Shown here: piece after piece, positions 17,695-25,698 of the stretch
Layout of the letters: every line of letters starts with the position of its first letter
Position numbering within the stretch: position 1 is the stretch's first letter
Source of the DNA: Mycobacterium sp.
GTDB taxonomy: Bacteria; Actinomycetota; Actinomycetes; Mycobacteriales; Mycobacteriaceae
Direction of reading: 5' to 3'
Length of the DNA stretch: 64,000 bases
NCBI GenBank assembly: GCA_023264735.1
Contig: JAHFVD010000023.1
Location: 27,112-91,111, forward strand
Program-made: the position numbers and the translations under genes
The notes under the pieces: model-generated
Database searches by the model: none
The model's input: only the letters and a program-made list of their open reading frames with translations
Told to the model about the DNA's origin: nothing

Positions 17695-17700
17695 TAGGCT
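17695..17700 (+). promoter_or_regulatory. -10 box of ramB, leaderless geometry
   Basis: TAGGCT, then 7 nt, then the GTG start of ramB at 17708. Confidence 0.45.
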
Positions 17701-17707
17701 GGGCAGG

Positions 17708-19132
17708 GTGTCCAAGACGTTTGTCGGCTCCCGGATACGACAACTGCGCAGCGAACGCGGTTTCAGCCAGGCTGCACTGGCGCAGATGCTGGAGATCTCC
17801 CCCAGCTATCTCAACCAGATCGAGCACGATGTCCGCCCGCTGACGGTCGCGGTGCTGCTGCGCATCACCGAGGTGTTCGGGGTCGACGCCACCTTCTTCG
17901 CATCCCAGGACGACACCCGGCTGGTCGCCGAACTGCGGGAAGTCACGATGGACCGCGACCTCGATCTCGACGTCGACATGACCGAGGTGGCGGACATCGT
18001 CAACACCCATCCCGCCGTCGCCCGCGCGATCGTCAACCTGCACCGCCGCTATCGGATCACCATCGCACAGCTGGCGGCGGCGACCGAGGACCGGTTCAGC
18101 ATCAACACCGGCGGCAGCGGCACCGGATCCATCTCCATGCCGCATGAGGAAGTCCGCGACTACTTCTATCAACGCCAGAACTATCTACACGAACTCGACA
18201 CCGCCGCCGAGGATCTCACCATCCGGATGCGTATGCATCGCGCCGAGTTGCCACGGGAGCTCTCCGACCGGCTCACCATGGTGCACGGTGTGCACATCAT
18301 CCGCCGCATCGATCTCGGTGACACGCTGCTGCACCGCTACGACCCGGCATCTCGCACTCTGGAGATCAGCAATCACCTCTCCTCCGGTCAGCAGGTCTTC
18401 AAAATGGCAACCGAGCTGGCGTATTTGGAGTTCGGCGACCTGATCGACCGTCTGGTGGACGAGGGCAAGTTCACCAGCGAGGAATCCCGCAAGCTGGCGC
18501 GGCTGGGGCTGGCCAACTACTTCGCCGCGGCCACCGTGCTCCCCTACGGCCAGTTCCACCACATGGCCGAGAACTTCCGCTACGACATCGAGCGGCTCTC
18601 GGCCTTCTACCAGGTCAGTTACGAGACGATCTGCCACCGGCTCTCGACGCTGCAGCGGCCCTCGATGCGCGGCGTGCCGTTCTCGTTCGTCCGAGTGGAC
18701 AAGGCCGGCAACATGTCGAAACGCCAGTCCGCCACCGGTTTTCACTTCTCCTCCGCCGGAGGAACCTGCCCGCTGTGGAATGTCTACGAGACCTTCGCCA
18801 ACCCGGGCAAGATCCTGGTGCAGATCGCCCAGATGCCCGACGGGCAGAACTACATGTGGGTGGCACGGACCGTCGAACGGCGCGCGTCCCGCTACGGTCA
18901 GCCGGTCAAGACGTTCGCGATCGGCCTGGGTTGCGAGGCCAGGCACGCCAGCCGGCTGGTCTACTCGAAGGGCCTGGACCTCTCGTCGGACAGCGCTACA
19001 CCGATCGGTGCCGGCTGCCGGGTGTGCGAACGCGACAACTGCCCCCAGCGCGCTTTCCCTGCCCTGGGCCGGGCACTGGACCTCGACGAGCACCGCAGCA
19101 CGGTGTCGCCCTATTTGGTCAAGGAGTCATGA
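17708..19132 (+). CDS. ramB: Short-chain fatty acyl regulator RamB
   Basis: 474-residue cytoplasmic transcription factor that controls acetate/glyoxylate metabolism genes such as icl in actinobacteria. An N-terminal XRE helix-turn-helix lies at about residues 5-60 (SRIRQLRSERGFSQAALAQM, then SPSYLNQIEHDVRPL). A central IrrE/DUF955-like region contains MATELAYLEFGDLID. The C-terminal ScfR domain contains FSSAGGTCPLWNVYETF and the Cys pair VCERDNCPQRAFPALGR. GTG 17708 is set by the leaderless -10 box and the homology. The next gene overlaps its stop as ATGA. Syntenic with Rv0465c. Confidence 0.95.
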   Translation: MSKTFVGSRIRQLRSERGFSQAALAQMLEISPSYLNQIEHDVRPLTVAVLLRITEVFGVDATFFASQDDTRLVAELREVTMDRDLDLDVDMTEVADIVNTHPAVARAIVNLHRRYRITIAQLAAATEDRFSINTGGSGTGSISMPHEEVRDYFYQRQNYLHELDTAAEDLTIRMRMHRAELPRELSDRLTMVHGVHIIRRIDLGDTLLHRYDPASRTLEISNHLSSGQQVFKMATELAYLEFGDLIDRLVDEGKFTSEESRKLARLGLANYFAAATVLPYGQFHHMAENFRYDIERLSAFYQVSYETICHRLSTLQRPSMRGVPFSFVRVDKAGNMSKRQSATGFHFSSAGGTCPLWNVYETFANPGKILVQIAQMPDGQNYMWVARTVERRASRYGQPVKTFAIGLGCEARHASRLVYSKGLDLSSDSATPIGAGCRVCERDNCPQRAFPALGRALDLDEHRSTVSPYLVKES

Positions 19133-19668
19133 TGGGTCAACGTATTCCTCCCGGCGGCCGACGCGAACTCGGCTTGATCAACTGGGGCATCGCCCGAGTG
19201 GGTGCCCGCTCAATTCGCGCCCCGCAGATGAACCTGTTCAACGTCCTCGGGCAGCACAAGCTGCTGTTCCTGTCGTTTCTGCCGTACTCGGGCGTCCTGC
19301 TGAACTGGGGCATGCTGCCCAAGCGCGACAAGGAATTGGTGATCCTGCGGGTGGGCCACCTGCGCAAGTCGGAGTACGAACTGCAGCAACACCGCAGACT
19401 GGCCAAGAGCCGCGGGGTCGATTCTGCGTTGCAGGACAAGATCTTTGCCGGTTCCACCGCCGAGGGTCTGACCGACCGTCAGCGTGCCCTGCTCACGGCG
19501 GTCGACGAGTTCATCCTCAACCGGGATCTCACCGATGACACGTTCGCCGACCTGTCAGCGCACCTGACTCGCGAGCAGATGATCGAATTCTGCGCCCTGG
19601 CAGGGCATTACGACGCGATCGCCGCGATCTTGGCCACGTTGCGTGTTCCGATGGACTTTCCGGACTAG
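19129..19668 (+). CDS. Carboxymuconolactone decarboxylase family protein (Rv0464c-like)
   Basis: 179 residues of the AhpD/CMD-like all-helical family, with LPKRDKELVILRVGHLRKSE and YELQQHRRLAKSRG. This member lacks the CxxC of the peroxidase-type AhpD, so no redox role can be claimed. The start overlaps the ramB stop (ATGA) behind AAGGAG, so it is coupled to ramB. Its last 190 bp are repeated about 7.5 kb downstream (26959-27148), with scattered, mainly synonymous differences. This marks it as the boundary of an inserted or duplicated segment. Confidence 0.85.
   Translation: MMGQRIPPGGRRELGLINWGIARVGARSIRAPQMNLFNVLGQHKLLFLSFLPYSGVLLNWGMLPKRDKELVILRVGHLRKSEYELQQHRRLAKSRGVDSALQDKIFAGSTAEGLTDRQRALLTAVDEFILNRDLTDDTFADLSAHLTREQMIEFCALAGHYDAIAAILATLRVPMDFPD
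19479..19668 (+). repeat. Direct repeat, left copy (3' end of CMD gene)
   Basis: 190 bp that recur at 26959-27148 in the same orientation and without gaps, both ending at the TAG stop. Roughly a dozen to fifteen mismatches by eye, mainly at third codon positions. The pair brackets about 7.3 kb that holds the accessory operon and the diguanylate cyclase. Confidence 0.85.
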
Positions 19669-19868
19669 AGCGGCCGGAGGCCCAGCGACTGATCCAGCGG
19701 GAAGTGTCACCGATGCCTGCCCGGGGGCATGAACGGAATGCCACCCGGGGCCGACCTCGCAGATATCAGCCCTGGGCACGAAATCGAGGAATGCCGAGGT
19801 TAGACTGCCGTTCCAGAGGTGCCCCCAGCCCCGGGGCACCCGAGGCGGTCGACCGATAAGGACCTTGC

Positions 19869-21128
19869 ATGGTGGAGCCTGCGACGCTCATATCCGACCG
19901 TCGGCTCGCGACTCCGATCAATGATGTACTCCTCATCGCGGGCGAATGTGCGGCCGAAATCGACGAATTGCTCCGCGGTTCGGACGAGGAGATCATCAGC
20001 GCTGCTAGCGCGAATGAAGTTTCGCCAGTGGGAGTGTGCCGCCTCGCGATTGTCGAACCGGATCAACGCCGACTGGCCCTCGCCCGCAAAGTAGTCGCCC
20101 GCGGAGTACCCAGGCGCGGACGAAACGACATCTATTTTTCGCCGGAGCCGCTGCTCACATCCGACAAGCTTCTTGCGTTCATGTATCCCGGTCTCGAGCC
20201 GGACTCTGCGCCGGACGTGACTGAGATAGCCGAACACTTTCAACTCGACGGCTGGCAGATGCATGGGGGTAGCTCCGCGGAGGTGCGATCCCAGAACATC
20301 ATCACCAGCGGGCGGGTGTTAACCAGCGCATTGCGTGAAATTGGGGTCACACCGGACGTCGCCGCGGGACATAGCCTGGGCGAGTGGACTGCCCAGATTG
20401 CCGTCGGCTTGCGCGACCGCGACAAGATCGACGCCGTCTTGAAATGGGTGATACCGCAGGTCTGTGCGACCGCAGACTTGGTCTACGCCGCGGTCGGATG
20501 CTCGGCTGCACACGCTACCGCGGCGCTCGGCGAGATGATCGAATCCGGCGACGTGGTGATCTCACACGACAACTGTCCTCGCCAGATCGTGGTGTGTGGT
20601 CCGCCCGATCACATCGACGCGGCGGTGTCGAAACTGCGCGACACCGGTGTGTTGGCGCAGGTACTCCCGCTGCGCACGGGTTTCCACACGCCGATGATCG
20701 CGCCGGTCTTCGAACAAGCCGCCAACTGGATCCACGAAGTGCCCCTTGCCAAGCCAGACGCTCCAGTCTGGTCCGGGACGACAGCCCAGCCGTTTCCCGA
20801 CGATCCCGCCGAAATTGCTGAAATGACCCGCCGGTTACTTGTCGAGCCGGTGCGGTTTCGGGAACTCGTCGAGAACATGTACGAACACGGTGTGTCGGTG
20901 TTCGTACAGATCGGTCGGGGAAGCGTGCGGGGGTTCATCGAGGACACCCTGCGCGGCAGAGACCATCTTGCGGTTGAGGTCGAGAGACCGGGACGAGGCG
21001 GCCTCCGGCAGCTGCATCAGGTCGCGGCTGCATTGTGGAGCGCCGGACGACCAATACGACTTGACCGGCTTCGGGCCGGGGCGAACGCTGCACCAGCAAA
21101 CCGACGGGACGAGAAGGCGGGTCGTTGA
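19869..21128 (+). CDS. Stand-alone malonyl/acyl-CoA:ACP acyltransferase (PKS AT type)
   Basis: 419 residues. The acyltransferase fold is shown by the nucleophile motif GHSLGEW (Ser about 169), FHTPMI (His about 273) and VFVQIGRGS. The oxyanion segment is AFMYPGLE, altered from the usual FPGQG. About 100 N-terminal residues ending YFSPEP resemble the linker in front of AT domains of multidomain PKS or PUFA-type synthases, so this looks like an excised AT. The partner ACP gene overlaps its stop (TGATG). No ketosynthase is nearby, so simple loading of an acyl group onto the ACP is more likely than chain extension. AAGGA precedes the ATG. First gene of the six-gene operon. Confidence 0.85.
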   Translation: MVEPATLISDRRLATPINDVLLIAGECAAEIDELLRGSDEEIISAASANEVSPVGVCRLAIVEPDQRRLALARKVVARGVPRRGRNDIYFSPEPLLTSDKLLAFMYPGLEPDSAPDVTEIAEHFQLDGWQMHGGSSAEVRSQNIITSGRVLTSALREIGVTPDVAAGHSLGEWTAQIAVGLRDRDKIDAVLKWVIPQVCATADLVYAAVGCSAAHATAALGEMIESGDVVISHDNCPRQIVVCGPPDHIDAAVSKLRDTGVLAQVLPLRTGFHTPMIAPVFEQAANWIHEVPLAKPDAPVWSGTTAQPFPDDPAEIAEMTRRLLVEPVRFRELVENMYEHGVSVFVQIGRGSVRGFIEDTLRGRDHLAVEVERPGRGGLRQLHQVAAALWSAGRPIRLDRLRAGANAAPANRRDEKAGR

Positions 21129-21433
21129 TGAGTGAGATCTCACGAACGGAAATTCTCAACACGATCGAATCGCAGCTGAAAGCGGTTATGGGCGAAGACT
21201 TCTTACTCCAGGAGTTGTCGCCGGAAACCAGTCTCAGCGACGATCTGGCACTGGAAAGTGTGGAATTCGTCGCACTCGGGGGGAAGCTGCAATCGACCTT
21301 CGGTGACAAGGTCAATTTTGCCGAGTTCGTCGCCGACCTCGATCTCGACGGCATCATGAACCTCACCATCGGCGACGTGGTGGCGTACTTGTACACGCGC
21401 CTCAACACCACGGCCGATCCCGCAACCGCCTAA
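21128..21433 (+). CDS. Acyl carrier protein
   Basis: 101 residues with the four-helix carrier pattern. The phosphopantetheine Ser is Ser 44 in LALESVEFVAL; the usual DSL is replaced by ESV, and the flanking hydrophobic pattern is kept. It begins inside the stop codon of the AT gene and should be produced with it. Expected role: to carry the acyl group loaded by the AT for transfer by a downstream enzyme of the operon. Its base composition is lower in GC than the core genes around it. Confidence 0.88.
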   Translation: MSEISRTEILNTIESQLKAVMGEDFLLQELSPETSLSDDLALESVEFVALGGKLQSTFGDKVNFAEFVADLDLDGIMNLTIGDVVAYLYTRLNTTADPATA

Positions 21434-21463
21434 GCCGGGAGTCAGGTCCCTCGACGGTGCCCA

Positions 21464-22276
21464 ATGGTTGAGATAGTCGCCAGGGGCGTGAGCTTTCACG
21501 TGCAGAGGTTGGCACCAGCGACGCTCAGCTCCGGCCCATCCAGACGGCCACCCGTTGTATTCGTACACGGGCTGGTGGCCGACGATTTGTCGGGCGTATA
21601 CCTCACGCTGGCTGGACCGTTGACTCAGGCCGGCTTTGAAGTCATGCTCTATGACCTCCGCGGTCACGGCCTGTCGCAGCGCCCGCCGAGCGCATACCGG
21701 GCCGAAGACTCAGCGGCCGATCTGTTCGCCATCCTCGATGTACTACAGATCAGCGCGCCGGTTATTTTGGCGGGGTACAGCTTTGGTGGAATCTTGGCAA
21801 GTCACGCAGCCCTGTTGCACCCGGACCGTGTCGCTGGACTAGTACTCCTCGACTCCACTTTCGCTGGGCCCACCGCCGATCGGTGGATCGAGGACACGAT
21901 CAACACCATCAGTGCACTCGCCTTGCGAAGTGAAATCGACAGAATGCATGAACAAGTATCCGGATTACATCGAAAACTCGCGAAAAAGCTGGTCTCAGTC
22001 AATGACCTACTCAACCGGACGTCAATGATCGATGATCTGGCAGCGACTGCCGCGATCCCCGGCCACCGCCTGTCGGACATGCACTGCCCAGTGCTCGCGA
22101 TCTTCGGCGAGAACTCGCTATTGAGGCAAGCCGCAGTCGAACTCGCGCACGGTGTGCCGGACTGCAGTGTTGTGGTCCTGGCGAACGTCGGACACGACGC
22201 GATCTTCACGTCGACTGCTCAAACATGTCACGTGTTGACGGAGTGGCTCACTGACAAGTTCCCCCCGGGGCGTTGA
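21464..22276 (+). CDS. Alpha/beta hydrolase
   Basis: 270 residues. Oxyanion motif VVFVHGLVADD, nucleophile elbow GYSFGG and catalytic His in NVGHDAIF. The acid after strand 7 looks like AIFGENS, with Glu where Asp is usual. Topology fits the thioesterase/esterase part of the family. Between an ACP and a glycosyltransferase it may release an acyl chain from the ACP or transfer it to a sugar or alcohol; the sequence does not decide this. It follows the ACP by 30 bp. No signal peptide, so cytoplasmic. Confidence 0.85.
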   Translation: MVEIVARGVSFHVQRLAPATLSSGPSRRPPVVFVHGLVADDLSGVYLTLAGPLTQAGFEVMLYDLRGHGLSQRPPSAYRAEDSAADLFAILDVLQISAPVILAGYSFGGILASHAALLHPDRVAGLVLLDSTFAGPTADRWIEDTINTISALALRSEIDRMHEQVSGLHRKLAKKLVSVNDLLNRTSMIDDLAATAAIPGHRLSDMHCPVLAIFGENSLLRQAAVELAHGVPDCSVVVLANVGHDAIFTSTAQTCHVLTEWLTDKFPPGR

Positions 22277-22278
22277 AC

Positions 22279-23466
22279 ATGGCTCGATTCCTCTTCGTGG
22301 TCCCACCGCTCACCGGTCATATCAATCCGACTATCGCAGTCGCAGAGGAACTTTCGAAGCGTGGCCATGATGTGGCATGGGTCGGCTACGCCGCATCCCT
22401 CGACCCGTTGGTACCCGCGGGCGCAACAGTTTTCGGAATCGACACCGAAATAGGCGAGGCTGTCTTTCGGCACAGCTACCAGCAGTGGCTCCCACTCCGC
22501 GCGTTCGCGGCACTGAAGTTCCTGTGGGAGGACTTCTTGATCCCGATTGCGACGGACATGCTGGCGGGAGTCGAAGCTGCGATTCGCGACTACCAGCCAG
22601 ATCTGCTTGTTTGTGATCAGCAAGCGCTCGCGGGCCCGGTCGCCGCGCGTCGAAACGGCATTCCGTGGGCGACTTCGGCGACAACCTTCTCCGAACTCAC
22701 CGATCCCCTCGCCTCGATGCCGAAGGTGGCGCAGTGGGTGCTCGACGTCATGCACGGATTCCAGGCCCGGTCGGAGGTGGCGCCGGCCATCGATCTTCGC
22801 TGGTCCGACCACCTGGTCCTGATCTGCTCAGCGCCCGTGTTGGCCGGCGACCGCACATACCCGGACCACTACGCTTTCACTGGACCGATCATCCGAGCGA
22901 TTTCCGTGGAGTCTGAATTTCCGTGGGAATGGCTCGATTCCGATCGGGCACTGGTACTTGCCTCACTCGGCACATTGAACGTCGAGGCAGGCATCCCGTT
23001 CTATCGCCGATTGGTCGAGGCTGCGGCGGGCGAAACGGAGCGTATTCAGCTTGTGGTGGTCGCTCCCGCCGGCGCCCTACACGACCTGCCGGAGAACGTC
23101 TTGGTGCGCGAGGTGGTGCCACAACTCGAATTGCTCAGACGGGCTTCGGCGGTGGTGACGCATGGTGGTCACAACACCGTATGTGAGGCCCTGACATTGG
23201 GACTACCGCTGGTTGTCGCGCCTATCAGAGACGACCAGCCGGTCATCGCCGAGCGCGTCGTGGCGGCCGGCGCAGGCGTCCGAGTCAAGTTCGGCCGCGC
23301 CGGCGTCGGGGAGCTGCGAGACGCGTTGTTGACTGTCCTACGGGATGGCAGTTATCGCACGGCGGCACAACGTGTCGCCGACGAGTTTGCTCAGCACAGT
23401 GGTGCCCGGACAGCCGCCGAGCTGCTCATCGAGCTCAGCGAAACGACGAACGAGGTCGTCCGGTAG
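22279..23466 (+). CDS. GT1 family (MGT/UGT type) glycosyltransferase
   Basis: 395 residues. The N-terminal acceptor domain starts FLFVVPPLTGHINPTIAVAE, whose His is the general base. The C-terminal donor domain carries THGGHNTVCEALTLGLPLVV followed by DDQP, the UGT nucleotide-sugar signature. Such enzymes glycosylate small hydrophobic or phenolic molecules with UDP- or dTDP-sugars. It begins 2 bp after the hydrolase stop (an in-frame TTG at 22273 is an alternative start). In this operon it would glycosylate the product of the AT/ACP/hydrolase set. Confidence 0.88.
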   Translation: MARFLFVVPPLTGHINPTIAVAEELSKRGHDVAWVGYAASLDPLVPAGATVFGIDTEIGEAVFRHSYQQWLPLRAFAALKFLWEDFLIPIATDMLAGVEAAIRDYQPDLLVCDQQALAGPVAARRNGIPWATSATTFSELTDPLASMPKVAQWVLDVMHGFQARSEVAPAIDLRWSDHLVLICSAPVLAGDRTYPDHYAFTGPIIRAISVESEFPWEWLDSDRALVLASLGTLNVEAGIPFYRRLVEAAAGETERIQLVVVAPAGALHDLPENVLVREVVPQLELLRRASAVVTHGGHNTVCEALTLGLPLVVAPIRDDQPVIAERVVAAGAGVRVKFGRAGVGELRDALLTVLRDGSYRTAAQRVADEFAQHSGARTAAELLIELSETTNEVVR

Positions 23467-24449
23467 TGAACGACGAAGACATCGAGTCTGCCATTCGGGA
23501 CGCCTGCCGGGCCGCTTCCTGGCCAGCGCCGCAACGCTTTTGGCGTTCGCGGGGCGCCGTGTCCTTGGTTGGGTCGGCCGAGTTGGGACTGGCCGTGCCG
23601 CTTCAGTTCGGCGCCACGACAGCAGCTCTGCCACGGTCTGATCATGTCATTTCGGTGATGGCGCTCAGCGGTCCACATCAGGTGACGCAAGCAACGATTG
23701 ACGAGCTGCAACCAGACCCGGCAGCCGTGCCACACCTGACGGTGGGTTGGGCTCTTCGCGAAGCCGGATTCAACATCGGCGGTGCGTCGTTTGTCACCCA
23801 CGCCGACCTGCCCGTTGGCTCAGGTGCCGCAGCTATCGTCGCAACAGCCTCCGTGACAGCAAAGGCATTCCGCGACCTCAACGAGTTGGCGTTGAGCGAC
23901 GACGAGCTGGCCGATGCGGTACAGACAGCGTTGCATGCCATCGGGTTCGCGGAGGTTGGGCGCAACCTGATCGATGCCTCATTGCGCTGTCCGAGCGGTA
24001 CTGCACTAGTTCGTCGATCCGCGGCGATGCTCCCCGAAATCGTGGCGTTCGGGCTGGCCGACGCGGGACTGCGGGTTGTCATCGTCGACACACGAATACG
24101 GAAGGCAGTGGTGTCGGCGCGATCGACAATCGTGGATTCGTGCGCGGTGGGGGTGGCGTGCGACCGTGCCGTTCGAGGTGACATTCGTGGGATCGGTGAG
24201 TTGATGACCGCAGCAACGGATTCCGCGATCGATCCGCGGCAACGGACGGCGATCCTCGCGGTGTTGCGGGCGGGGGCCTGGGGTGCGCGCGCCGTTGTCG
24301 ATCACACTGGCCGGCCGATCGTCGCTCTGGCCGAGGCCTCGCGCGTGCCGGATATGCGGTCGGCGATCATTGCCGAATTTCACAACCAAGGTTGGCAGCC
24401 GCCGCGAATTCTCACCAGCGCGACCCTTCGCAGGCTCGATCCGCAGTGA
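23466..24449 (+). CDS. GHMP-kinase-like protein
   Basis: 327 residues. The segment THADLPVGSGAAAIVATASV corresponds to the Gly/Ser-rich ATP loop of the GHMP kinase superfamily (galactokinase, homoserine kinase, mevalonate kinase). Here it is degenerate, with Ala in place of the usual Ser run. The C-terminal half has an RxGELM-like helix (IRGIGELMTAATDSAID) resembling the galactokinase end. It may phosphorylate a sugar that feeds the glycosyltransferase, or it may have lost kinase activity. GTG overlaps the preceding stop as TAGTG. Confidence 0.65.
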   Translation: MNDEDIESAIRDACRAASWPAPQRFWRSRGAVSLVGSAELGLAVPLQFGATTAALPRSDHVISVMALSGPHQVTQATIDELQPDPAAVPHLTVGWALREAGFNIGGASFVTHADLPVGSGAAAIVATASVTAKAFRDLNELALSDDELADAVQTALHAIGFAEVGRNLIDASLRCPSGTALVRRSAAMLPEIVAFGLADAGLRVVIVDTRIRKAVVSARSTIVDSCAVGVACDRAVRGDIRGIGELMTAATDSAIDPRQRTAILAVLRAGAWGARAVVDHTGRPIVALAEASRVPDMRSAIIAEFHNQGWQPPRILTSATLRRLDPQ

Positions 24450-24481
24450 TCGCCGTCCAAACGCCAACGGAAAGAAGATGT

Positions 24482-25330
24482 ATGGACTTGTCCGCATCAC
24501 CTGTGTCGGACCTGGTTTGTTGCTCGCGCCTAACCGGCGTCGTCGACGTGGGCGCCAATCCGATCGACGGTGACCCACCCTACAAGCAGATGCTGGACGA
24601 CGGCCTGTGCACAGTGACGGGCTTCGAGCCGCAGTCGGATGCCCTCGCCAAGCTCCGCCGCCGACAGGGTCCCCTTGAGACGTACCTCCCGTATGCGGTC
24701 GGCGACGGCCGCACACACCGCCTGATGATCACCCGCGCGTCCGGGATGACCAGTCTGCTGAGGCCCGACGGAAAACGGTTGGCGCTCTTCGACGGATTCA
24801 CAGAAGCTGGCGCGGTCATCGACGAACTCGACGTGGCGACACATCGCCTGGACGACATTGCCGAGATTGGGGAACTCGATCTGCTGAAGATCGACATCCA
24901 AGGAGGCGAACTGATGGCATTGACGAACGGTCGCCGCACGTTGGAAGACGCTGTCGCTGTCCAAACCGAGGTATCGTTCGTGCCACTTTACGAGCATCAG
25001 CCGGTGTTCGGTGAGGTTGACCTCGAACTGCGGAGCCAGGGATTTCTTCCCCACTCCTTTGCGGCGATCAAGCAATGGGTCATTGCCCCAACGGTGTTCA
25101 GCCGAAAGTTCCGGGAGAGCCAGAAACAGCTCCTCGAGGCAGACATCGTGTACGTACGTGATATCGCCTACCCTGAGCGGCTAACCGACGAGCAGCTGTC
25201 GCACCTCGCAATGATCGCCTTTCATGTCTACTGCTCGATCGACCTCACCCACTTCTGCATTCTCCAACTGAGTCACCGCGGTCGGGCATCGCCCGACGCC
25301 GCTGCCCGATTCCTGGACCGCGTCAGGTGA
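24482..25330 (+). CDS. FkbM-family methyltransferase
   Basis: 282 residues. The SAM motif is GVVDVGANPIDGDPPY. The FkbM features are GFEPQSDAL, LPYAVGDGR, TSLLRPDG, LDLLKIDIQGGELMAL and AVQTEVSFVPLY. FkbM enzymes O-methylate sugars, polyols or small molecules, so this is probably the tailoring step of the operon product. ATG 24482 has GGAAAGAAG upstream. GTG 24446 overlaps the preceding stop as GTGA and would add 12 residues; either is possible. Last gene of the accessory operon. Confidence 0.82.
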   Translation: MDLSASPVSDLVCCSRLTGVVDVGANPIDGDPPYKQMLDDGLCTVTGFEPQSDALAKLRRRQGPLETYLPYAVGDGRTHRLMITRASGMTSLLRPDGKRLALFDGFTEAGAVIDELDVATHRLDDIAEIGELDLLKIDIQGGELMALTNGRRTLEDAVAVQTEVSFVPLYEHQPVFGEVDLELRSQGFLPHSFAAIKQWVIAPTVFSRKFRESQKQLLEADIVYVRDIAYPERLTDEQLSHLAMIAFHVYCSIDLTHFCILQLSHRGRASPDAAARFLDRVR

Positions 25331-25377
25331 CCGTGGTTCGCGTAATGCAATGCCTCGCGGTCAGGGCAGCTGCTCGG

Positions 25378-25698
25378 CTACTCGCCGTAGAGCCTGGCCT
25401 TGCGCGGCACCCGCGCCTTCTCGGTAGCCAATACCGCGGGCGGAGTCGTCGTTGTCACGGTGCCGCCCTGGGTCATTGGGCCGGGAAGAACCGGCGCAGC
25501 GACCGCGGGCAACGCCGGCGGGGCGCCCTGATCAAACGCGACGCTCAGCCCGGCCAGCGCCACGACGGCGGCGCCACCGGCCAGCGCCGCCAGGATTGAC
25601 GATCGCGACGTGTCAGGTGCCGCTGGACTGTCCGGACTGAGCGGGGGATTCGCCGTGCTGGGCCGTGTGATGCGCAGCCCGCCGCCGACCGGCAGCAT
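25378..25698 (-). CDS. Small membrane-anchored Pro/Thr-rich protein, copy A
   Basis: 106 residues if read from ATG 25698. One hydrophobic helix (SILAALAGGAAVVALAGLSV) is followed by a short extracytoplasmic part with PVLPGPMTQGGTVTTTTPP and a basic tail. It is a paralogue of the small protein at 27160-27411, which shares PGPMTQG.TVTTT.PP and the helix. The usual short N-terminus has no start codon here, and the only ATG lies inside the diguanylate cyclase gene, overlapping it by 86 bp in another frame. The copy may therefore be a fused or decaying one. Function is unknown. Confidence 0.55.
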   Translation of the reverse strand: MLPVGGGLRITRPSTANPPLSPDSPAAPDTSRSSILAALAGGAAVVALAGLSVAFDQGAPPALPAVAAPVLPGPMTQGGTVTTTTPPAVLATEKARVPRKARLYGE

